NCBI RefSeq assembly: GCF_030409505.1 | Contig: NZ_JAUFPZ010000002.1 | Coordinates: forward strand, 4,160,501 to 4,224,500 | DNA from: Zunongwangia endophytica | Lineage (GTDB): Bacteria; Bacteroidota; Bacteroidia; Flavobacteriales; Flavobacteriaceae | Direction: 5' to 3' | DNA: 64,000 nucleotides | Shown here: positions 42,911-51,403 of the stretch, one piece after another | How positions within the stretch are numbered: the first letter of the stretch is position 1 | Layout of the letters: each line of letters starts with the position of its first letter | Program-made: the position numbers and the translations under genes | Notes under the pieces: model-generated | What the model saw: only the letters and a program-made list of their open reading frames with translations | Told to the model about the DNA's origin: nothing | Database searches by the model: none

Positions 42911-43864
42911 TTATTTTAAGTGAAGTTCCATTTGAATATTACACCGCTCGTAAGGCGTGGAATGTCCTACAACTTTTTTAAATCCGAGTTTTCCATAGAG
43001 CGATATAGCAGGCTTTAATATGGTGTTGCTTTCAAGGTATAATTTTGATGCACCTAGTGATTTGGCTTTTTCGATAATAGAATTACCCAAAAGGAGTCCA
43101 ATACCTTTTCCCCTTGCTTTGGGAGAAACTGCCATTTTAGCTAATTCGTAATCGTATTTTTCGTCTTGCATTTTTAAAAGGGCACAAACGCCTAAAATGG
43201 TATCATTCTGAAGGGCGACCAAAATTTTCCCACCTTTTTCCAGTATGTATTCTTGTGGGTTATCCAAAGCTTTTCTGTCGGCTTCTTCAATTTTGAAATA
43301 GTTGGTAATCCAATCTTCATTTAATTGTTTGAATGCGGAGTGATGCTCCGGTAAATAATCAACGATTTCTATTTGCGAGGATTCTCGAATCTTCCTTTGC
43401 TCTGCAACTCGTGTAAAAAGCGATTTTTCACTCAATAAATACTCAAACTCTTGCAGAGCCAGCCAGATATTATGCTTTGTCTGTGCTAAAATATCGTTCA
43501 AAGCACTTTCCACATCAGTATATTGAGTTTGAATTTTAGAGGTGATATCCATTCCTTTTTTAGTTAATAGAATATTGTTTTTCCGTCCATCTGTTTTGTC
43601 TTTTTTTTCGGCTACTAATCCAGCTTTAGACATTTCCCGAACAATTTTGATAACAGATGGATGAGATTGCCCTATTTCGTTGGCAATGGATGTAATGGAT
43701 TCTCCAGTCTTTTGAGTAGAGAGGAAATAAAAAATGGGGAACCATTTTGGTTTCAGTTCAACATCATAAAGATGATAGATTTGTTGGGCATCTTCGGTTA
43801 CGGTATTGCTTAAGGCTCTTAATCTGCTCCCTAGGGCTATTGGTCCAATTTTATCAAAATTCAT
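42911..43864 (-). CDS. MarR-type regulator fused to a GNAT acetyltransferase
   Basis: A 317-residue two-domain protein. Residues about 30-135 form a MarR winged helix (ESITSIANEIGQSHPSVIKI then SKAGLVAEKKDKTDGRKN). Residues about 165-315 form a GNAT domain with the acetyl-CoA loop AVSPKARGKGIGLLLG and LYLESNTILKPAISLYGKLGF (in parts). Such fusions occur widely; they may couple drug or metabolite acetylation with regulation. The partner DUF2000 gene follows 6 bases downstream. Confidence 0.92.
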   Translation of the reverse strand: MNFDKIGPIALGSRLRALSNTVTEDAQQIYHLYDVELKPKWFPIFYFLSTQKTGESITSIANEIGQSHPSVIKIVREMSKAGLVAEKKDKTDGRKNNILLTKKGMDITSKIQTQYTDVESALNDILAQTKHNIWLALQEFEYLLSEKSLFTRVAEQRKIRESSQIEIVDYLPEHHSAFKQLNEDWITNYFKIEEADRKALDNPQEYILEKGGKILVALQNDTILGVCALLKMQDEKYDYELAKMAVSPKARGKGIGLLLGNSIIEKAKSLGASKLYLESNTILKPAISLYGKLGFKKVVGHSTPYERCNIQMELHLK

Positions 43865-44153
43865 ATATGTTCTTATTTACGTAACTGGTTACAAATATAA
43901 AAAAGTTTTAGTTGAATGAAATAAAATATCAAGATACTATTTAAAAATAGTATCGTGTTATAAATGCTAATATTGATTGTAAAATCAAAATATAGTTAGA
44001 ATATAAATTGAATTATTACTCAACTATTAGTAATTATTTTATAATCGACAGTCCTTTTAATTGATAGTAGCCCATAAATTATAATTACTATGTGCCTTCG
44101 ATTAAAAGATTTTAAATAGCTTTACTACACTAGCTCATACTAATTCATTATCA
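43865..44153. other. Divergent AT-rich intergenic region
   Basis: About 290 bases between MarR-GNAT (left) and an AraC gene (right). GTAACTGGTTAC at 43878-43889 is a near-perfect palindrome just upstream of the MarR-GNAT start and is a good candidate for its operator. Nothing else stands out. Confidence 0.5.
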
Positions 44154-44879
44154 ATGAATCCTTTCATCCTTGCCTTAATAGCCCGTAACCTAACCGTTGA
44201 AATTCATCATCATTCAGCATATCAAATTGTAATGTCCAACGATACTCCTTTTAATTCTACTTTTGATGGGAATTTAAAAGAACGTATTCACGGTTTTTTG
44301 ATAAAACCACACGTAAGTCATTTTTGTATTGCCGAAAATGGAACTATTAATGTTTTAAACATTGAGCCTTATTCAACTATAGGTTTGGAATTGGCAAGGA
44401 GGTTTAAAGAAAACGAAGATTATATAGTTTTCAATTCACCATCAGAAACCAATACTTTTTTCGGAACTGAAAGAGAAAGTTTAGACCTTAAAAAGATTAT
44501 TGATACCTTGATTGCAAAATTACCCTCAACAGATTATGATGAAAGGGTGACAAAAATAGTAGATTACATCAAGGCAAATTACTTTCAATCTGATATTACA
44601 CCCCAAACCTTTGCCGAAATTGTTTTTCTCTCTCCTTCCCGTTTAGCATCGCTCTTTAAGCAACAAACCGGTAGTAGCCTGTCTAAATATTTATTATGGA
44701 CCAGATTACGACAGGCCATCTATCTTACGCTTTCCGATAAAGAGAGAAGCCTTACGGATATTGCTTACGATACCGGCTTTTACGATCTTCCGCAATTGAA
44801 TAAATATATGTACGAAATGTTTGGGATGCCTCCCAAAGCCTTAAAACAAAATAGTGATTTAATTCAGATCTATTATTAA
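44154..44879 (+). CDS. AraC-family transcriptional regulator
   Basis: A 241-residue AraC protein with a short cupin-like N-terminal domain (NLTVEIHHHSAYQIVMSND then FLIKPHVSHFC) and the DNA-binding domain in the last 100 residues (TPQTFAEIVFLSPSRLASLF and SLTDIAYDTGFYDLPQLNKY). The start at 44154 reads MNPFILALIARN; ATG spacing fits. Its target is not evident, since IS982 separates it from the next gene. Confidence 0.87.
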   Translation: MNPFILALIARNLTVEIHHHSAYQIVMSNDTPFNSTFDGNLKERIHGFLIKPHVSHFCIAENGTINVLNIEPYSTIGLELARRFKENEDYIVFNSPSETNTFFGTERESLDLKKIIDTLIAKLPSTDYDERVTKIVDYIKANYFQSDITPQTFAEIVFLSPSRLASLFKQQTGSSLSKYLLWTRLRQAIYLTLSDKERSLTDIAYDTGFYDLPQLNKYMYEMFGMPPKALKQNSDLIQIYY

Positions 44880-44965
44880 TTTAAACGTTGTCCCTAATGA
44901 GCAATAAATCCCAAAATCCACCTAAGGTAGATTTTGGGAGAATACATTTAAAATAAACTATATAA

Positions 44966-45933
44966 ACCCGTAGTGCATTTATAAAAAGTTGTGCAAACTG
45001 CTAAATAGCAGTAAAATTGTAGTTATCACACAAACAATTCCATGCACAACTTTCAAACAAATTACGACAAAATTTTAGAGGTTTTAAATAATATTGAGCC
45101 AAAATCCAATTTCTTACACCAAATAAGAAAACCAAAACTTACAGATAAAGAATTAATTGCCATCAATTTAACATCCGAGTTTATGAGCATAGATAGTGAA
45201 CATCAGCTTTTTCGGATACTTCCTGAAAAATTATCTGTAAAAATAGAGCGTAGTGTTTATAACCGTAGACGTAGAAAATTGTTTGGTGCCATAGAGCTTA
45301 CTAGGGAGCGATTATCCGATCTTTTCAACGAGTTTGAGGATTGCTTTATTGTCGATAGTATGCCTTTAGAAGTATGTAAATTATCCCGTAGTGGTCGCTC
45401 GAAAATTTGTAAAGAGCAATCGTATTGCACTCCTGATAAAGGATATTGTGCTACGCAATCAACATCTTATTATGGCTATAAACTTCATGCGGTATGTTCT
45501 GTAAAAGGGGTTTTTAAAAGCCTCGATATTAGTCCTGCCTCTGTACACGACATTCACTATTTGAAAGACATTAAGATGCAGTTAAATGATTGTCTGCTTA
45601 TTGGGGACAAAGGCTATCTGTCTGCCGATATACAGCTTAGCCTGTTTGATAAGCATCACATCAAATTATCAACCCCTATGAGAAAGAATCAATATAACTA
45701 TCAACAGCAGCCTTATATTTTCAGAAAATCCCGTAAAAGGATAGAAACACTATTCTCTCAGCTATGTGACCAGTTTATGATCCGTAGAAATTATGCCAAA
45801 TCTTTCGAAGGGTTTAAAACTAGGATACTTTCCAAGATTACCGCACTAACAATTATACAATACCTAAATCAATTCGTTTATAACAGGAATATAAACAACA
45901 TTAAAATTAATTTATCCTAAATGCACTACGGGT
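44966..45933 (+). mobile_element. IS982-family insertion sequence with 7-bp target duplication
   Basis: Perfect 16-bp terminal inverted repeats ACCCGTAGTGCATTTA (44966-44981; reverse complement at 45918-45933). TATATAA is duplicated directly outside both ends (44959-44965 and 45934-45940). Intact ends, an intact transposase and a perfect duplication show a recent insertion. Confidence 0.97.
45042..45920 (+). CDS. IS982-family transposase
   Basis: A 292-residue DDE transposase: an N-terminal helical domain (LTDKELIAINLTSEFMSID), then the catalytic core with FIVDSMPLEVCK (Asp), LLIGDKGYLS (Asp) and RKRIETLFSQLCDQF (Glu), ending in RILSKITALTIIQYLNQF. It fills the element and its stop is inside the right inverted repeat. 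Confidence 0.95.
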   Translation: MHNFQTNYDKILEVLNNIEPKSNFLHQIRKPKLTDKELIAINLTSEFMSIDSEHQLFRILPEKLSVKIERSVYNRRRRKLFGAIELTRERLSDLFNEFEDCFIVDSMPLEVCKLSRSGRSKICKEQSYCTPDKGYCATQSTSYYGYKLHAVCSVKGVFKSLDISPASVHDIHYLKDIKMQLNDCLLIGDKGYLSADIQLSLFDKHHIKLSTPMRKNQYNYQQQPYIFRKSRKRIETLFSQLCDQFMIRRNYAKSFEGFKTRILSKITALTIIQYLNQFVYNRNINNIKINLS

Positions 45934-45992
45934 TATATAACTATTTTACCTAGTTTAATTAGGTAATTGTTATCAAGATGATTTTAAACTTC

Positions 45993-46796
45993 TTATTCAA
46001 AAAAGCGTTGGTTCATTTTATTCATTATTTCTTCTATACCTTCTTTTCGTAGCCACTGATACTCTTTGGTAGAAAGGTCGCCGGCCGTATGATGCAATTG
46101 TTTATCGTTGTTTTGAGTGGCCTCATAAATGACCTCGGCAATGCTTTCGGGTGTATCCCGCTTAGCGGAAGCATCTGCCCGCATCGCTTTTATATATTCA
46201 TCAAAAAGTTCTTGATAATCTGGATGTGAAACCAATTGAGACTTACTGCCAAAATTGGTTTGCATATAAGCAGGTACAATGGTTTTAATAGCTATTCCGA
46301 AGTTGTTCAATTCATAACTCATACCTTCTGTCCACTTTTCCAAGGCAGCTTTGGTTGCCGCGTAAACAGCCACAAAGGGATATGGAATATTGGCTGTTGA
46401 AGATGTTACGTTAATGATTGTTCCGTTTTTTCTTTCCCTCAAATAAGGAAGAAAAGACTTAGTGACCAGTATGGTTCCTAAAAAATTGGTGTTAATCTGC
46501 TGGGCTAGTTGCTCATCAGTGGTTCCTTCAAAAGGTCCCATTAAACCATATCCGGCATTATTCAACAACACATCTACCGGACCTATGGCTTCTGCCTTTG
46601 CTGCAACCTGAGCTATTTGCTTGACATCACTGATATCTAATTTTAAAAGATGAACATTTTGAATTTGTGTAAGTTCAGTTTCTTTTGCCGGTTCTCGCAT
46701 CGTAGCGATCACTGTCCAGCCTTGTGAGGCAAATAATTTTGCTGTTTCTTTTCCTAATCCTGATGAAGCCCCTGTGATAAAAATGGTCTTTTTCAT
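45993..46796 (-). CDS. Short-chain dehydrogenase/reductase
   Basis: A 267-residue SDR: FITGASSGLGKETAKL, ATMREPAKE (NADP preference), NNAGYGLMGPFE, TSSTANI and YAATKAALEKW. It resembles the group annotated oxidoreductase/retinol-dehydrogenase-like; substrate unknown. An ATTTACCATTTGGTAAAT palindrome 56 bases upstream matches the sites by the two Crp-like genes. Confidence 0.92.
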   Translation of the reverse strand: MKKTIFITGASSGLGKETAKLFASQGWTVIATMREPAKETELTQIQNVHLLKLDISDVKQIAQVAAKAEAIGPVDVLLNNAGYGLMGPFEGTTDEQLAQQINTNFLGTILVTKSFLPYLRERKNGTIINVTSSTANIPYPFVAVYAATKAALEKWTEGMSYELNNFGIAIKTIVPAYMQTNFGSKSQLVSHPDYQELFDEYIKAMRADASAKRDTPESIAEVIYEATQNNDKQLHHTAGDLSTKEYQWLRKEGIEEIMNKMNQRFFE

Positions 46797-46851
46797 TTTT
46801 CTTTATTTTTAAAAGTTACAGGACAAAGTTCCCGTATAAAAAAATGAACCC

Positions 46852-46869
46852 ATTTACCATTTGGTAAAT
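46852..46869 (-). promoter_or_regulatory. Crp-like regulator site before the SDR gene
   Basis: ATTTACCATTTGGTAAAT, an 18-bp palindrome, lies between the SDR start and the broken Crp-like gene. Related sites: 47466-47481, 50714-50729 and 51331-51346. Confidence 0.7.
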
Positions 46870-46875
46870 AGTACT

Positions 46876-47433
46876 TCAACGGATATTCTTCCGAATTCTA
46901 CTTAAGGATTGTTGTGTAATTCCTAAATAGGAAGCGATATAAGATAAAGGGATGCGATTGGCCAGTGTGGGGTATTTTTGTAAAAATTACAAGTAGCGTG
47001 TAGTGGCATCCTGGGAGACAAGAGGGCTAACCCCTTGCAATTTTTGGACAAGCGCTTTATTTGCAATTTTCTGAATGATACTATCCCAGGCAATTATAGT
47101 ATTTGAAATTTCTTCCAAATCCTTATTAGAAAATACCAATAGGTTACAAGGGGTGGCCGCTTGAATATATTCTGTAGAAGGCACATTTTTCAAGTTATAG
47201 AGTAAATGGTTTTCTTCCATAAAAATCTTCGTGATTTCCTCGCCTTTGTTGTTGTAATAACAAATACGAAGTACCCCGTCAATGATAAAACCAACTTGGT
47301 GGAGCACTTTTCCAGCTTCCGCGAAATAGTCGTCCTTATCTAGATCTATGACCTTTGATTTGCTTGAAATCAAGTCAATTTGCCGAGAGTTCAAGTGTCC
47401 AAACTGTAAAAGGTATGCGATAAATTCCTCCAT
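46876..47433 (-). pseudogene. Crp/Fnr-family regulator with an in-frame stop
   Basis: 185 codons in one frame, interrupted by a TAA at 46989-46987. Before it, the cNMP-binding-like domain ends SQDATTRYL; after it the HTH reads FLQKYPTLANRIPLSYIAS then YLGITQQSLSRIRKNIR. The paralogue at 50.8 kb has a Ser codon at this place (RYLSFLEKF), so TCA to TAA explains the stop. The DNA-binding part would be lost. Its own promoter carries TTTATCATTTGGTAAA. Confidence 0.85.
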
Positions 47434-47465
47434 TACACAAAAGTAAACATAGCAATTTCAAATCA

Positions 47466-47481
47466 TTTATCATTTGGTAAA
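47466..47481 (-). promoter_or_regulatory. Crp-like regulator site before the broken Crp-like gene
   Basis: TTTATCATTTGGTAAA, 33 bases upstream of the start codon; one mismatch from the TTTACCATTTGGTAAA form. Confidence 0.65.
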
Positions 47482-47557
47482 AAGTGTGGTGGCGAAGGTT
47501 TTTTGTCAGGATGTAGATGAAAGTAAACTGAAAAAAAAATCTACAGCCGTGCACTAA

Positions 47558-47605
47558 AGTGATTTGATACAAGTTTGCCCGGGTCTTTCTACCCAACTTT
47601 GTACT
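47558..47605 (+). promoter_or_regulatory. Shared promoter/operator element before the reductase-pirin operon
   Basis: AGTGATTTGATACAAGTTT (47558-47576) is identical to 49405-49423 before the OYE gene. In both, a CAnCTTTG box (a TAnnTTTG-like -7 element) follows about 18 bases later, so the repeat ends with the -33 TTTG. Confidence 0.75.
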
Positions 47606-47631
47606 ATCATTTTAAACCATAAAGTAATATT

Positions 47632-48576
47632 ATGAAAGCAATCGTTTATAATCAATTCGGAAGTATAGATGTTTTACAACTCATAGATCAGCTAAAACCT
47701 ACCGTAAAGGCAGGTCAGGTTCTAATAAAAGTGAAAGCATTTTCTATTAATCCTATGGACTGGAAAATTAGAAAGGGGAATATGAAATTAATGTCGGGCT
47801 CAAAATTCCCTAAACATACAGGAGCCGATTTTGCCGGAATCGTAGAACAAGTAGGCATCGGGGTTAGTAATCTAAAAAAAGGTGATGAAGTTTTTGGCGT
47901 AGTTAAAAACTTTATGAAAGAAGGAGTATCGGCAGAGTATGTTGCTGTAACCGCTGCATTGGTATGGAAGAAACCTGAGCACATCAGCTTTGCTAAAGCG
48001 GCAGCTATTCCTATAGTAGGTACCGCTGCAGTTACAGCATTAAAAAAAATGGGAAACATCACATCAAAAACAAAAGTTTTAGTGAACGGAGCTACAGGAG
48101 GTTTTGGGATGTTTTTACTTCAGTTATTAAAGGAAAGGGATGCTATTGTGACGGCCGTTGCAAGTACCAGGGGAATTGAGTTTGCAAAAAGATGGGGAGC
48201 AAATACGGTGATGGATTATACCAAGGAAAATGTACTCACACAGAAAACAACCTATGATATTGTGATTGACTTATCAGGTAAAATGAGCTATAGAAATGCC
48301 AAATCAATACTGAAAGCAAAAGGTAAATTCTTAAATGCAATACCAACTCCACTTGAAATCCCAATTTCATTTTTAAACAATTTATTTACTTCAAAAAAAC
48401 ATATCGTTATTCTAGCCAGCCCATCTTCAAAACAGACAGAGGTTTTATTAAATAGCATACATAAGGGGGTAGAGATTGAAGTCAATAAAGTATTTCCATT
48501 TGCTCAGTATAAAGAAGCCTACCAATATGCAGAGAAGGGCGGATATGTGGGGAAAGTTGTCGTAGAAGTGCATTGA
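47632..48576 (+). CDS. Zinc-free medium-chain alcohol dehydrogenase / quinone oxidoreductase-like
   Basis: A 314-residue MDR-family protein. The N-terminal GroES-like domain (VKAFSINPMDWKIRKGNM and HTGADFAGIVEQVG) lacks the structural zinc cysteines. The cofactor domain has VNGATGGFGMFLLQLLKERD (read in parts) and the NADPH-preferring A-x-S-T-R turn. It is the quinone-oxidoreductase/enoyl-reductase subgroup. It heads an operon with a pirin gene and shares an upstream element with the OYE gene. Confidence 0.9.
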   Translation: MKAIVYNQFGSIDVLQLIDQLKPTVKAGQVLIKVKAFSINPMDWKIRKGNMKLMSGSKFPKHTGADFAGIVEQVGIGVSNLKKGDEVFGVVKNFMKEGVSAEYVAVTAALVWKKPEHISFAKAAAIPIVGTAAVTALKKMGNITSKTKVLVNGATGGFGMFLLQLLKERDAIVTAVASTRGIEFAKRWGANTVMDYTKENVLTQKTTYDIVIDLSGKMSYRNAKSILKAKGKFLNAIPTPLEIPISFLNNLFTSKKHIVILASPSSKQTEVLLNSIHKGVEIEVNKVFPFAQYKEAYQYAEKGGYVGKVVVEVH

Positions 48577-48629
48577 AATAATCCTTCACAGGAGCTCTTC
48601 CCATACATAATCAATTAATAACCTGAAAA

Positions 48630-49382
48630 ATGTTAACTAAAATAGACAATACCATTAAATATGGTAAACAGCGCGGCGGCTTCGGAATACAGATCTTATA
48701 TCCTGGATTGGTGAAGCCCGAATTAAATGACAGTGGCTTTTCTACCATCGGAAGAATTGATCACACCCGAATTACCCCGGGCACAATCATCCCTATGCAT
48801 CCCCATAAGGATGATGAGATACTTACCTATTTACGAAGTGGGAAAGTAAAACACAAAGATTCTGAAGGACATATTGAAACCATTTCAAATCAAAGGTTGA
48901 TGATGATGAATGCAGGTTCCAGTTTTTACCATCAAGAAAGAACCTTGAAAGAGGATGATATCCTGGAAGGCCTACAAATCTTTTTAAGACCGCAGGTGGA
49001 AGGCTTAAAACCAAAAGTACAGTTTCACCGGCTACAAAATACCTATAGCATCAATCAATGGAGAAAAATAGCAGGTAAAAGTGAAGCCTATCCTATGCAA
49101 ATAAGAAGCAATACCTGGCTTATGGACCTAAGGCTGGAAAAAGGAAAGGAAATCTCGCTACCCAACCCACCAGCTGAAAGTTGCGTGTTTTTGTTCTATG
49201 TATTTGATGGAAAAATAGAAGTTGAGAATAAAATGACTCTTGAAACAGGCGAAAGCGTTTTAATCGAAAGTGATCGCCCCAAATTCTTCGCAGATGAAAC
49301 TAGCGACATCCTACTTTTCATTACACAACTAGATGCACCATATTTTGAAGGGGGAATGTACAGTGGGAATTTGCACCACTAA
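48630..49382 (+). CDS. Pirin-family cupin protein
   Basis: A 250-residue bicupin: IDHTRITPGTIIPMHPHKDD with EILTYLRSGKVKHKDSEGHI carries the pirin metal-binding His residues (HPHKDDE), followed by LMMMNAGSSFYHQER and a C-terminal cupin (LEKGKEISLPNPPAESCVFL, in parts). Pirin homologues include quercetinase-like dioxygenases and redox sensors. It lies 53 bases after the reductase gene. Confidence 0.92.
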   Translation: MLTKIDNTIKYGKQRGGFGIQILYPGLVKPELNDSGFSTIGRIDHTRITPGTIIPMHPHKDDEILTYLRSGKVKHKDSEGHIETISNQRLMMMNAGSSFYHQERTLKEDDILEGLQIFLRPQVEGLKPKVQFHRLQNTYSINQWRKIAGKSEAYPMQIRSNTWLMDLRLEKGKEISLPNPPAESCVFLFYVFDGKIEVENKMTLETGESVLIESDRPKFFADETSDILLFITQLDAPYFEGGMYSGNLHH

Positions 49383-49404
49383 AGCACTGGAGCAATCTCA
49401 GAAC

Positions 49405-49450
49405 AGTGATTTGATACAAGTTTTTGGGAAAGCATCATCGCATCTTTGTA
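49405..49450 (+). promoter_or_regulatory. Shared promoter/operator element before the OYE gene
   Basis: AGTGATTTGATACAAGTTT, identical to the copy at 47558-47576, followed by CATCTTTG at the same spacing. See the reductase promoter. Confidence 0.75.
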
Positions 49451-49486
49451 GTGTAAATAAATAATAACAATTAAAAATAAATAAAA

Positions 49487-50569
49487 ATGAAACTTTTAGA
49501 GAAAATACATTTAGGAAATTTAGAGTTAAAGAACAAAATGGCAATGGCCGCGATGACCAGAAGCAGGGCAGATATTCACGGAGTAGTGGGGGATATGACC
49601 GTTGAGTATTACACCCAAAGAGCGAGTGCTGGACTTATTTTTACGGAAGCCATCCGGATAAGTGAAGAAGCTACTGGAAGCCCGCTTACCCCGGGAATTT
49701 TTACTAATCAGCAAATAGAAGCCTGGAAAAAAGTAACCAGGGCAGTTCACGAGAAAGGGGGAGTTATTATCGCCCAACTATGGCACACTGGTAGGGTAGC
49801 GCATTCAATAGACAGAAACGGGAAATTACCACTTGCGCCGTCTCCACTTCCAATAAAAACTATGCAACATTTTACATCCCAGGGAATGAAAGATTATGAA
49901 ATACCCCAGGAAATTACTGTAGATGAAATAAAGCAAACCATAAAAGATTTCGGGCAGGCAGCTAAAAATGCTATTACGGCAGGCTTTGACGGGGTAGAAC
50001 TTCACGCTGCCAATGGCTATTTGCCCAGCCAGTTTTTGGCAGAAAGTGCTAATCAAAGAACGGATAATTACGGTGGAAGCATTCCTAACAAAACCCGCTT
50101 TAAGCTGGAAGTAATGCAGGAACTCATTAATGCAATCGGAGGCGATAAAGTAGGAATAAAAATTTCACCCTTCCACCCATACGGCGACATAATTCTGGAT
50201 GATCCGGCGGGTACCTACCTTTATTTGATTGAAGAACTGAACAAACTAGAGTTTGCCTATGTAGAATTGATGAGACGCAACCCTAATTTTCCTTCGCCTT
50301 CGCATTATCCTTCTGAAGATGAGATTGAATTCTTTGGCAGTAAAATTCGTCAAAAAATTATAGCAAATGCAGGATATGATAAAGCTTCAGCAGAAACAGA
50401 AATTAAAAAAGGCATTGCAAGTATGGTTTCCTTCGGGACATTATTCCTGGCCAATCCAGATTTGCCCAAACGTTTTGAAAAAGATGCGTCGCTTAACCAG
50501 CCGGATAGGGCAACGATGTTTGGTGGTAACAAGCAGGGTTATATTGACTATCCCTTCTTAGAAAACTAA
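49487..50569 (+). CDS. Old Yellow Enzyme-family ene-reductase (NemA-like)
   Basis: A 360-residue FMN-binding TIM barrel. Signatures: KMAMAAMTRSRADIHGVVGD, VEYYTQRASAGLIFTEA, QLWHTGRVAHS, GVELHAANGYLPSQFL (substrate-binding His-x2-Asn with Tyr), NQRTDNYGGS and VSFGTLFLANPDLPKRF. It reduces electrophilic C=C bonds and nitro groups using NADPH. It fits the surrounding detoxification genes. Confidence 0.95.
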   Translation: MKLLEKIHLGNLELKNKMAMAAMTRSRADIHGVVGDMTVEYYTQRASAGLIFTEAIRISEEATGSPLTPGIFTNQQIEAWKKVTRAVHEKGGVIIAQLWHTGRVAHSIDRNGKLPLAPSPLPIKTMQHFTSQGMKDYEIPQEITVDEIKQTIKDFGQAAKNAITAGFDGVELHAANGYLPSQFLAESANQRTDNYGGSIPNKTRFKLEVMQELINAIGGDKVGIKISPFHPYGDIILDDPAGTYLYLIEELNKLEFAYVELMRRNPNFPSPSHYPSEDEIEFFGSKIRQKIIANAGYDKASAETEIKKGIASMVSFGTLFLANPDLPKRFEKDASLNQPDRATMFGGNKQGYIDYPFLEN

Positions 50570-50713
50570 CTTTTATCGTTCTCCGGTAAAAAAAGCGATA
50601 AATGGCTTGACTTCATATTCTATAAAAAAACTAGTACTCTTATACGAGTTTTTTTATGTACCTGTCGCAAATAGACAAATGTGCAGATAACTTCATTAAT
50701 TAGTATCTATTAT

Positions 50714-50729
50714 TTTACCAAATGACAAA
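50714..50729 (+). promoter_or_regulatory. Crp-like regulator site before the intact Crp-like gene
   Basis: TTTACCAAATGACAAA, a palindrome of the same class as TTTACCATTTGGTAAA, 34 bases before the start codon. Confidence 0.6.
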
Positions 50730-50762
50730 TACAGCCACAGCCAGGATGATTAACTTTACAAA

Positions 50763-51323
50763 ATGGAAAAACTCATTGAATACATTTTACAGTTCGGCAA
50801 TTTAAATCGGCAGCAAATTGAACTGATTGCAAAAAATGCAACAGAAACCACCCTGCCAAAAGACGAATATTTTGCTGAAGCAGGTAAACCCTTTAACGAA
50901 GTTGCTTTTGTGAATGAAGGGGTTTTGCGAATTTGCTATTACAACAACAAAGGAGAAGAAATAACAAAATATTTTTTAGAAGAAAACCACTTTGTAGCAA
51001 ATCCATATCCCAACGAAACCTTCACAGAATATCTTCAGGCAGCTACCGACTGTAAACTGATTGTATTCTCAACCTCACAATGGAAAGAGCTCTCTAATAC
51101 GATATTGGATTGGGATAAAATTATGAATAAGATATTTCATAACGCTATAATGAAAAAGATGGACAGGAGAAGTTCTCTGGTTGCTGAAGATGCTACCACG
51201 CGTTATTTGTCTTTTTTAGAAAAGTTTCCAAGCCTTGCTAATCGCATTCCCCTTTCCTATATCGCTTCCTATTTAGGGATCACCCAATCCTCCCTAAGCA
51301 GGATTAGAAAAAATATTCATTAA
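50763..51323 (+). CDS. Crp/Fnr-family transcriptional regulator
   Basis: A 186-residue Crp-like protein: an N-terminal cyclic-nucleotide-binding fold (YFAEAGKPFNEVAFVNEGVL then ICYYNNKGEEITKYFLEE) and HTH (IPLSYIASYLGITQSSLSRI). It lacks the Arg/Ser cAMP cassette of true Crp and the cysteines of Fnr, so its ligand is unknown. It is a close paralogue of the broken copy at 47 kb, which has a stop in place of Ser160. It likely autoregulates and controls the aldo/keto reductase. Confidence 0.9.
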   Translation: MEKLIEYILQFGNLNRQQIELIAKNATETTLPKDEYFAEAGKPFNEVAFVNEGVLRICYYNNKGEEITKYFLEENHFVANPYPNETFTEYLQAATDCKLIVFSTSQWKELSNTILDWDKIMNKIFHNAIMKKMDRRSSLVAEDATTRYLSFLEKFPSLANRIPLSYIASYLGITQSSLSRIRKNIH

Positions 51324-51330
51324 AATACGT

Positions 51331-51346
51331 TTTTGCCAAATGGCAA
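51331..51346 (+). promoter_or_regulatory. Crp-like regulator site before the aldo/keto reductase gene
   Basis: TTTTGCCAAATGGCAA contains the palindrome TTGCCAAATGGCAA, of the same class as the other three. About 26 bases later CACCTTTG is a -7 box and the ATG follows. Confidence 0.6.
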
Positions 51347-51403
51347 CTGTTTTCAACCACGGTTATCACACCTTTGTAGTATTAACATAAAAACGAAAAT
51401 AAA

